Source of the DNA: an uncultured Butyrivibrio sp.
Lineage (GTDB): Bacteria > Bacillota > Clostridia > Lachnospirales > Lachnospiraceae
Assembly: GCF_947169445.1 (NCBI RefSeq)
Contig: NZ_CAMVPU010000084.1
Location: forward strand, 1 to 11,993
DNA: 11,993 nucleotides
Direction: 5' to 3'
Part shown: piece after piece, positions 1-5,734 of the stretch
Position numbering within the stretch: the stretch's first letter is position 1
Layout of the letters: every line of letters begins with the position of its first letter
Program-made: the position numbers and the translations under genes
The notes under the pieces: generated by a model
Databases searched by the model: none
Told to the model about the DNA's origin: nothing
Seen by the model: only the letters and a program-made list of their open reading frames with translations

Positions 1-28
1 CATTTTTCCTTTTTTTTGCCATTTTTTA

Positions 29-37
29 TGATACAAT
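29..37 (+). promoter_or_regulatory. Possible extended -10 promoter of the decarboxylase operon
   Basis: TGA followed by TACAAT matches an extended -10 element (TGnTANAAT). The -35 position holds only a T-rich stretch, which is tolerable for an extended -10 promoter. Transcription would begin near position 44, giving a leader of about 150 nt that carries the inverted repeat at 62-77. Other weak -10-like boxes occur in the leader, for example CATAAT at 165-170, so this assignment is tentative. Confidence 0.3.
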
Positions 38-61
38 ATATTCTGACTTATGTTGCGGAAA

Positions 62-77
62 TAGCAACTTGTTGCTA
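62..77. repeat. Perfect inverted repeat in the operon leader
   Basis: TAGCAAC (62-68) and GTTGCTA (71-77) are exact reverse complements separated by TT. A further GTTGC copy at 52-56 could pair with GCAAC at 64-68 instead, so the transcript could form two mutually exclusive small hairpins. The element is either a transcription-factor operator or an RNA structure. The sequence alone does not decide, and I do not recognise it as a known operator. Confidence 0.6.
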
Positions 78-193
78 CTTTTTTCAATTCATAAGTAAAT
101 ATGTTCTTAAATCCATAATCAGAAATTCGCATTTTGCCGGATTTCATGAGAACATCATATTTTTCATAATTAAATTTTTTCGGAGGTAAACAA

Positions 194-1624
194 ATGAGTA
201 GTTCTTCACAAGCGAGACAAAGAATTAATGCTTTGCTCGACGAAAACAGTTTCGTTGAAATTGGTGCTCTTGTGACAGCCAGAAACACAGATTTCAATCT
301 GAAACAGGAAGAAACACCATCTGACGGTGTTGTTACCGGATATGGTGTTATCGACGGTAATCTTGTATACGTTTACAGCCAGGATGCGTCAGTACTTGGC
401 GGATCTATTGGTGAGATGCATGCCAAGAAGATCGTTCGCCTGTATGAACTGGCAATTAAGACTGGATCTCCTGTAATCGGGATGATCGATTCTACAGGAC
501 TTCGTCTTCAGGAGGCAACAGACGCACTTAACGGATTTGGCGAAATCTATCTTAAACAGGTGGAGGCTTCAGGAGTTGTTCCTCAGATTACAGCCATCTT
601 TGGTGCCTGTGGTGGTGGACTCGCTCTTATTCCTTCAATAACAGACTTTACTTTCATGGAGTCTGAGAAGGCTAAGCTTTTCGTTAATTCACCTAACGCT
701 CTTGAGGGCAATTATAAAGAGAAGTGTGATACTTCATGTGCTAAGTGGCAGAGCAGCGAGACATCAAATGTTGATGTTGTTGCTGATGAGGCTACTCTCT
801 TTGCTGAGATGAGAGCACTTGTATCTATGCTTCCTTCTAACAATGAAGATTCTGATTCTTATCAGGAGTGCTCTGATGATCTTAACAGAGCATGCGAGAA
901 TCTTGACGGAGCTACAGCTGATCCTTCAGTTATTGCAAGACAGATTTCTGATAACGGCGTATTCTTTGAGACAAAGAGAGATTTTGCCAAGGATATGGTT
1001 ACAGGCTTTATCAGACTGAATGGCGCAACAGTTGGATTTGTTGGAAACCGTACAGCTATTTTTGATGAGAATGGTAAACAGGCTGAGAAGTTTGCAGACA
1101 AGCTTACACATCATGCATGTGATAAGGCTGCAGAATTCATCACATTCTGTGATGCTTTTGATATTCCTGTTCTTACTCTTACAAACGCTACAGGTTTTGG
1201 AGCATCCAAGTGTGATGAGAGACATGTTGCTAAGGCTGCCGGCAGACTTGTATATGCTCTTGCTAATGCTACAGTTCCTAAGGTTAACCTTATTACAGGC
1301 AAGGCTTTCGGAAGTGCTTATGTTGTTATGAACTCCAAGGCAATTGGAGCAGATGTTACTATTAGCTGGCCAGATGCTCAGATTGGAACTATGGAAGCTA
1401 ATCTTGCAGCTAAGATCATGTGCGATGGCAAGGATGCTGAGACAGTATCCAAGGCAGCTTCTGAATATGCTGCACTTCAGAACAATGTAAAGAGTGCTGC
1501 TGCAAGAGGCTATGTTGATGAGATCATCGAGCCTGCAGATACTAGAAAGTATGTAATTGGAGCATTTGAAATGCTTTTTACAAAAAGGGATGAGCGTCCT
1601 GCTAAGAAACACGGTACAGTTTAA
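194..1624 (+). CDS. Acyl-CoA carboxyltransferase subunit, divergent 12S/MmdA/PccB-like
   Basis: This is a 476-residue cytoplasmic crotonase-fold carboxyltransferase. The family moves a carboxyl group between carboxybiotin and an acyl-CoA, as in methylmalonyl-CoA or glutaconyl-CoA decarboxylase alpha and the 12S subunit of transcarboxylase. The N-terminal half carries GACGGG (residues 137-142) followed by a family-type TDF segment. The C-terminal half carries TGFGAS (333-338), ATVPKV and FGSAY (372-376). GGAGG at 182-186 sits 7 nt before the ATG, which supports the start. The protein starts close to the usual RQRIxxLLDExSF motif and lacks the 25-30 residues commonly found before it. Oddities lie in the C-terminal active-site region: the usual GFxPG then EHGGIIRHGAKLLYA is replaced by GFGAS then a KCDERH-containing stretch, and YGGAY becomes FGSAY. 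The family call is secure. The acyl-CoA substrate is unknown; acetyl-, propionyl- and crotonyl-CoA derivatives are all possible. Confidence 0.9.
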   Translation: MSSSSQARQRINALLDENSFVEIGALVTARNTDFNLKQEETPSDGVVTGYGVIDGNLVYVYSQDASVLGGSIGEMHAKKIVRLYELAIKTGSPVIGMIDSTGLRLQEATDALNGFGEIYLKQVEASGVVPQITAIFGACGGGLALIPSITDFTFMESEKAKLFVNSPNALEGNYKEKCDTSCAKWQSSETSNVDVVADEATLFAEMRALVSMLPSNNEDSDSYQECSDDLNRACENLDGATADPSVIARQISDNGVFFETKRDFAKDMVTGFIRLNGATVGFVGNRTAIFDENGKQAEKFADKLTHHACDKAAEFITFCDAFDIPVLTLTNATGFGASKCDERHVAKAAGRLVYALANATVPKVNLITGKAFGSAYVVMNSKAIGADVTISWPDAQIGTMEANLAAKIMCDGKDAETVSKAASEYAALQNNVKSAAARGYVDEIIEPADTRKYVIGAFEMLFTKRDERPAKKHGTV

Positions 1625-1628
1625 TGAA

Positions 1629-1633
1629 GGGAG
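1629..1633 (+). promoter_or_regulatory. Ribosome binding site fixing the lipoprotein-gamma start
   Basis: GGGAG ends 8 nt before the ATG at 1642. This favours 1642 over the upstream in-frame ATG at 1624, which overlaps the preceding stop codon and would add six residues before the signal peptide. Confidence 0.7.
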
Positions 1634-1641
1634 CACTCAAA

Positions 1642-2469
1642 ATGAAACGAAAAATGTTAATTTTGGGCGTTATGCTTAGCTGCCTTCTTGGACTCACAGC
1701 TTGCGGTGAGACAAATGCAACTAATACTGTAGAAGGAAGCAGGTATTCGTCTGATATTTTTACACTTGATAGCATAAGAGGCTATGCTGAAGCTATCGAG
1801 GACAACAATTTTGAGAATTGGTATCTCCAGGGAATTACTCCAGAGAATTTCGAAGAGACTCTTTATTTTGATATTGCGCTGAGCACATCAGATGAGAGAT
1901 ATGAAGTTCTTGCAAGTGGTTATAACAGTTGGTACAAGGCTGTTGATGATCTTGGATTTAATTCAAAAGAAACTTTGGCAAATGATCTTTATGTCAAAGA
2001 GGTTACGTATCAGGTTAATAAGGAAGGTGTTCTTGTTGCTGATGCTGTTATTCAGGGAACTAAGCATAGCGCAGATATGGAAATCTACCTTACTAACAGA
2101 GGAGAGCCTACTGATATTGGTGTAACTGTCAGAAAGACAACAGGAGAGAAACTCTCAAATGCCGGTCTTAATACGCTTCTTGGCATGGGCATGGCATTCG
2201 CTATTCTGATACTTATTTCTCTTATTATTTCTCTTTTCCCAATACTTATTGGTGGCAATAAGAAAAAGAAAGAGTCAGATAAAGAGATTACTCAGAAGGC
2301 TATGGATAATACCATCAGCCAGATCGAAGAGCAGGAAGAACTTGTTGGTGATACTGAACTTGTTGCGGTTATTGCAGCAGCTATTGCTGCTTACGAGGGA
2401 AGCGGTGGTACCGACGGATTCCGTGTAAGATCAATTAGAAAAGTAAATAATAACTGGAAAAAACATTAA
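1642..2469 (+). CDS. Lipoprotein-OadG fusion: gamma subunit of sodium-pump decarboxylase
   Basis: From the ATG at 1642 this is a 275-residue protein in three parts. Residues 1-21 are a lipoprotein signal ending LTAC, so Cys21 should be lipidated outside the membrane. Residues 22 to about 175 form an extracytoplasmic domain with no motif I can name firmly; it loosely recalls DUF3887/NTF2-like domains. Residues about 178-205 are one transmembrane helix, followed by a KKKK stop and a cytoplasmic tail. The tail has VAVIAAAIAAYEG and FRVRSIRK, typical of the C-terminus of OadG gamma subunits, which anchor the carboxyltransferase to the beta pump. Usual OadG proteins are only about 80-130 residues and lack the lipid-anchored external domain. 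The gene follows the carboxyltransferase directly and precedes the biotin carrier. The gamma role is well supported by tail and context; the job of the external domain is unknown. Confidence 0.8.
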   Translation: MKRKMLILGVMLSCLLGLTACGETNATNTVEGSRYSSDIFTLDSIRGYAEAIEDNNFENWYLQGITPENFEETLYFDIALSTSDERYEVLASGYNSWYKAVDDLGFNSKETLANDLYVKEVTYQVNKEGVLVADAVIQGTKHSADMEIYLTNRGEPTDIGVTVRKTTGEKLSNAGLNTLLGMGMAFAILILISLIISLFPILIGGNKKKKESDKEITQKAMDNTISQIEEQEELVGDTELVAVIAAAIAAYEGSGGTDGFRVRSIRKVNNNWKKH

Positions 2470-2480
2470 GTAAAGGGATA

Positions 2481-2503
2481 GAGCACGGAAGTTAACCATG
2501 CTC
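2481..2503 (+). other. Intercistronic hairpin before the biotin carrier gene
   Basis: GAGCACGG (2481-2488) can pair with CCATGCTC (2496-2503) with one C-A mismatch around a 7-nt AAGTTAA loop. It ends a few bases before the strong AAAGGAG ribosome binding site of the biotin carrier gene. There is no T-run, so it is not an intrinsic terminator. A role in mRNA processing or relative expression is only inferred. Confidence 0.4.
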
Positions 2504-2520
2504 ATCGAAAGGAGATTTAA

Positions 2521-2880
2521 ATGAAGAACTATACAATAACCGTTAACGGAAACGTATATGATGTAACTGTAGAAGAAGGCGCAGGTTCAGGAGCAGCTCC
2601 TGCAGCTGCAGCACCTGTTGTAAAGGCTCCTGTAGCTCCTGCTAAGAAGGCAAGCGCTGGCGCTGGTGCTATTAAGGTTGAGGCTGGTGCAGCAGGTAAG
2701 GTTCTTAAGATCAATGCAAATGTTGGTCAGGCAGTTAAGAAGGGTGACACAGTTGTTACTATCGAGTCCATGAAGATGGAAATTCCTATGGTTGCACCAC
2801 AGGATGGAACAGTAGCAAGCATTGATGTTGCAGCTGGCGATTCTGTAGAAGCAGGCACATGCCTTGCAACTCTTAACTAA
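2521..2880 (+). CDS. Biotin carboxyl carrier protein (1.3S/MmdC-like)
   Basis: This 119-residue protein is the mobile biotin arm that shuttles carboxyl groups between carboxyltransferases and the membrane decarboxylase. Residues 1-19 (MKNYTITVNG then YDVTVEE) match the N-terminus of 1.3S-type carriers. Residues 20-50 are an Ala/Pro-rich flexible linker. Residues 51-119 form the biotinyl domain with ESMKM at 82-86; Lys85 is the predicted biotinylated residue, the usual 35 or so residues from the C-terminus. The first strand of the domain reads VEAGAAG instead of the common APMPG type, a small deviation. AAAGGAG at 2508-2513 gives a strong ribosome binding site. No biotin domain is present on either carboxyltransferase in this operon, so this protein probably serves both. 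Confidence 0.95.
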   Translation: MKNYTITVNGNVYDVTVEEGAGSGAAPAAAAPVVKAPVAPAKKASAGAGAIKVEAGAAGKVLKINANVGQAVKKGDTVVTIESMKMEIPMVAPQDGTVASIDVAAGDSVEAGTCLATLN

Positions 2881-2934
2881 TTTGATACGTCAGAGAAATC
2901 TTAGTTTTCATTAAAACAGAAATGAGGATAAAAA

Positions 2935-4077
2935 ATGGATTACATCGTTAATACATTATCTAATCTCTGGCATCAAACTGCATTTACTACAATGACACCC
3001 GGTAATTATGTAATGATCGTGGTTGCACTCGTGTTTTTGTATCTTGCAATTGCTAAGGGATTTGAGCCTTTGCTTTTAGTACCAATTTCATTTGGTATGC
3101 TTCTTGTAAATATTTATCCTGATATTATGGCTGAACCAACATCTGGAGCAGCAGGTGGACTTCTCCATTATTTCTATATCCTGGATGAATGGGCAATTTT
3201 ACCATCACTTATTTTCCTTGGTGTTGGCGCTATGACAGACTTTGGTCCGCTTATCGCTAACCCAATTAGTTTCCTTATGGGAGCTGGTGCACAGTTTGGT
3301 ATTTTCTCAGCTTACTTTATGGCTATTGCTTTTGGATTCAACGATCAGCAGGCTGCTGCAGTTTCAATCATAGGTGGAGCAGATGGTCCTACATCTATCT
3401 TCCTTGCATCCAAGCTGCATCAGACATCAATCCTTGGACCTATCGCTGTAGCTGCTTACTCTTACATGGCTTTGGTTCCTATGATCCAGCCACCTATAAT
3501 GAAGCTTCTTACAACCGAGAAGGAGAGAAAGATCAGAATGTCTCAGCTTCGTGAAGTTTCCAAGCTTGAGAAGATCCTTTTCCCAGTTATTGTTACAATT
3601 GTAGTAAGTATGATTCTTCCTACAACTGCACCACTTATTGGTATGCTTATGCTTGGTAACCTCTTTAGAGAATCAGGCGTAGTAAGACAGCTTCAGGAAA
3701 CAGCTTCTAATGCGCTTATGTACATTGTAGTTATCCTTCTTGGTACATCTGTAGGTGCTACTACAAGTGCTGAGGCTTTCCTTAACACAACTACAATTAT
3801 CATCGTTGTTCTTGGACTTATTGCTTTTGCATTTGGTACAGCTTCCGGATGTCTTCTTGGAAAACTTCTGTGCTTTATTACCGGAGGCAAGATCAATCCA
3901 CTTATCGGTTCCGCTGGCGTATCTGCCGTACCTATGGCTGCCCGTGTATCACAGAAGGTTGGAGCAGAATATGATCCTTCCAACTTCCTTCTTATGCATG
4001 CTATGGGACCTAACGTAGCCGGAGTTATTGGTACAGCCGTTGTTGCTGGTACGTTCATGGCAGTTTTTGGTGTATAA
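2935..4077 (+). CDS. oadB: Sodium ion-translocating decarboxylase beta subunit
   Basis: This 380-residue, strongly hydrophobic protein with about nine or more membrane segments is the Na+ pump of the OadB/MmdB/GcdB family. The family decarboxylates carboxybiotin and exports Na+. The signature SIIGGADGPTSIF contains Asp150, equivalent to the essential membrane aspartate of Klebsiella OadB. The second signature, MHAMGPNVAGVIG, holds Asn360 near the C-terminus. Both are intact, so the pump should be functional. A GAGG ribosome binding site ends 7 nt before the ATG. The beta subunit is common to oxaloacetate, methylmalonyl-CoA, malonate and glutaconyl-CoA decarboxylases, so it does not settle the substrate of the complex. 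In principle it could also run backwards, using the Na+ gradient to carboxylate biotin. Confidence 0.95.
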   Translation: MDYIVNTLSNLWHQTAFTTMTPGNYVMIVVALVFLYLAIAKGFEPLLLVPISFGMLLVNIYPDIMAEPTSGAAGGLLHYFYILDEWAILPSLIFLGVGAMTDFGPLIANPISFLMGAGAQFGIFSAYFMAIAFGFNDQQAAAVSIIGGADGPTSIFLASKLHQTSILGPIAVAAYSYMALVPMIQPPIMKLLTTEKERKIRMSQLREVSKLEKILFPVIVTIVVSMILPTTAPLIGMLMLGNLFRESGVVRQLQETASNALMYIVVILLGTSVGATTSAEAFLNTTTIIIVVLGLIAFAFGTASGCLLGKLLCFITGGKINPLIGSAGVSAVPMAARVSQKVGAEYDPSNFLLMHAMGPNVAGVIGTAVVAGTFMAVFGV

Positions 4078-4083
4078 AGTGAT

Positions 4084-4124
4084 GAAAGAATCAATACATA
4101 TTTGGATGTGTAATTGATTCTTTC
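4084..4124 (+). other. Hairpin without T-run between oadB and the 5S gene
   Basis: The 12-base arms GAAAGAATCAAT (4084-4095) and ATTGATTCTTTC (4113-4124) are perfectly complementary. ACAT (4096-4099) can also pair with ATGT (4106-4109) across a small bulge. The stem is AT-rich and is followed by AATGAG rather than a T-run, so it is a poor intrinsic terminator. It may protect the upstream mRNA end or mark a processing site that sets subunit ratios. Confidence 0.55.
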
Positions 4125-4187
4125 AATGAGCTAACACAAAAACTTTGGAATATTATTAAATTAATTCGGAAAGGGAGAATTATAGAT

Positions 4188-5600
4188 ATGGCAGAATTAC
4201 AGAAAAAACCAGTTCGTATCAATGAAACTGTACTTCGTGATGCTCACCAGTCACTTATTGCGACCAGAATGCCCACAGAAGTTATGCTTCCAATCATTGA
4301 TACAATGGATAAAGTTGGATATAACGCAGTTGAGTGCTGGGGCGGTGCTACTTTCGATGCCTGCATGAGATTCCTTAAGGAAGATCCATGGGAGAGACTT
4401 CGTAAGCTCCGTGATGGTTTCAAGAATACTAAGCTCCAGATGCTTCTTCGTGGACAGAATATTCTTGGATACAAGCATTATCCAGATGACGTTGTAGAAT
4501 ACTTCGTTCAGAAGTCAATTGCTAACGGTATTGATATTATCAGAATTTTCGACTGTCTTAACGACCTTAGAAACCTTGAGGCTTCTGTTAAGGCATGTAA
4601 GAAAGAGGGCGGACACGCTCAGATCGCCCTTGCATATACTCTTGGAGATGCTTATACAGAGGAATACTGGATGAGCATTGCTAAGGATATTGAGAGTATG
4701 GGTGCAGATTCTATCTGTATCAAGGATATGGCAGGACTTCTCCTTCCTTACGAGGCTGAGAAGCTTGTTAAGGCTCTTAAGAGTGCTACAACACTTCCTA
4801 TCGACCTTCATACTCACTATACATCAGGTGTTGCCAGCATGACATACATGAAGGCAGCTGAGGCAGGCGTTGATATCATTGACTGTGCTATTTCTCCATT
4901 TGCACTTGGTACATCACAGCCCGCAACAGAAGTTATGGTAGAAGCATTTAAGGGTCAGCCTTTTGAAACAGGACTTGATCAGAAGCTTCTTGCTAAGATT
5001 GCTGATCACTTCAGACCATACAGAGAAGAGTGCCTTGCTAGTGGACTTATGGATCCTAAGGTTCTTGGTGTTAACATCAAGACTCTTATGTATCAGGTTC
5101 CTGGTGGAATGCTTTCTAACATGGTTAGTCAGCTTAAAGAGCAGAATGCCAGCGACAAGTATGATACAGTGCTTGAGGAAATCCCACAGGTTCGTAAAGA
5201 CTTTGGTGAGCCACCTCTTGTTACACCTTCATCACAGATCGTTGGTACTCAGGCTGTTATGAACGTACTTATGGGTGAGAGATATAAGGTTGCTACTGAC
5301 CAGACTAAGGACCTTCTTGCTGGTGAATATGGTAAGACAATCAAGCCTTTCAATCCTGAAGTTCAGAAGAAGATTATCGGAGACAGAGAGGTTATCACTT
5401 GCAGACCTGCAGATAAGCTTGAGCCAGGACTTCCTAAGTTTGAGAATGAAGTTGCTCAGTGGAAACAGCAGGACGAGGACGTGCTTTCATATGCATTGTT
5501 CCCACAGGTTGCTACAGACTTCTTTAAGTATCGTATGGCTCAGCAGACATCAGTTGATGTTGCAGCTGCTGATACTAAGAATGGTGCATACCCTGTGTGA
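4188..5600 (+). CDS. oadA: Pyruvate/oxaloacetate carboxyltransferase subunit (OadA/5S/PycB-like)
   Basis: This 470-residue cytoplasmic TIM-barrel enzyme transfers a carboxyl group between oxaloacetate/pyruvate and biotin. The N-terminus has NETVLRDAHQSL, with Asp18 as metal ligand. Lys179 in IKDMAGLL is the lysine that is carbamylated in the family. His208 and His210 in LHTHYTSG complete the metal site. The conserved C-terminal PYC/OadA domain follows, with PGGMLSN and TPSSQIVGTQ. The protein stops after this domain: the biotinyl domain carried by enterobacterial OadA is absent, as in transcarboxylase 5S, so the free carrier at 2521 must supply biotin. A GGGAG-containing ribosome binding site precedes the ATG. 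The 110-nt gap after oadB contains a hairpin but no convincing promoter, so cotranscription is likely. It is the last gene of the operon. Confidence 0.95.
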   Translation: MAELQKKPVRINETVLRDAHQSLIATRMPTEVMLPIIDTMDKVGYNAVECWGGATFDACMRFLKEDPWERLRKLRDGFKNTKLQMLLRGQNILGYKHYPDDVVEYFVQKSIANGIDIIRIFDCLNDLRNLEASVKACKKEGGHAQIALAYTLGDAYTEEYWMSIAKDIESMGADSICIKDMAGLLLPYEAEKLVKALKSATTLPIDLHTHYTSGVASMTYMKAAEAGVDIIDCAISPFALGTSQPATEVMVEAFKGQPFETGLDQKLLAKIADHFRPYREECLASGLMDPKVLGVNIKTLMYQVPGGMLSNMVSQLKEQNASDKYDTVLEEIPQVRKDFGEPPLVTPSSQIVGTQAVMNVLMGERYKVATDQTKDLLAGEYGKTIKPFNPEVQKKIIGDREVITCRPADKLEPGLPKFENEVAQWKQQDEDVLSYALFPQVATDFFKYRMAQQTSVDVAAADTKNGAYPV

Positions 5601-5663
5601 TATAGGTACACAAACTGTATATCCATCACAACTATTCGATTATCAATTTATAAAATTAGTTAT

Positions 5664-5697
5664 AAAAGAGCAAGGTGCTTGTGCCTTGCTCTTTTTT
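5664..5697 (+). terminator. Intrinsic terminator of the decarboxylase operon
   Basis: AAAAGAGCAAGG (5664-5675) and CCTTGCTCTTTT (5684-5695) form a perfect 12-bp stem with an 8-nt loop, ending in a T-run at 5692-5697. It separates the highly biased decarboxylase genes from glgX. Confidence 0.9.
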
Positions 5698-5722
5698 CAC
5701 AGAAAATTAATCAATAATGTGT

Positions 5723-5728
5723 TAAAAT
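5723..5728 (+). promoter_or_regulatory. Possible -10 box for glgX with start at or near the ATG
   Basis: TAAAAT lies 6 nt before the glgX ATG at 5735, after the upstream terminator. If it is a -10 element, transcription would begin at or next to the A of the start codon. No good -35 is visible at the right distance, and no Shine-Dalgarno sequence exists between 5700 and 5734. The assignment is weak and positional. Confidence 0.3.
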
Positions 5729-5734
5729 ATTAAT

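Noticed and set aside
926..1636. Long minus-strand reading frame (236 codons) opposite the first carboxyltransferase gene
   Set aside because: It is a mirror of the strongly biased codon use of the + strand gene, with Cys/Ser/Leu/Asn-rich product, no ribosome binding site and no family motif.
1624..1641. Upstream ATG at 1624 as the start of the lipoprotein-gamma gene
   Set aside because: The ATG at 1642 has GGGAG at proper spacing and gives a normal short basic signal-peptide N-terminus.
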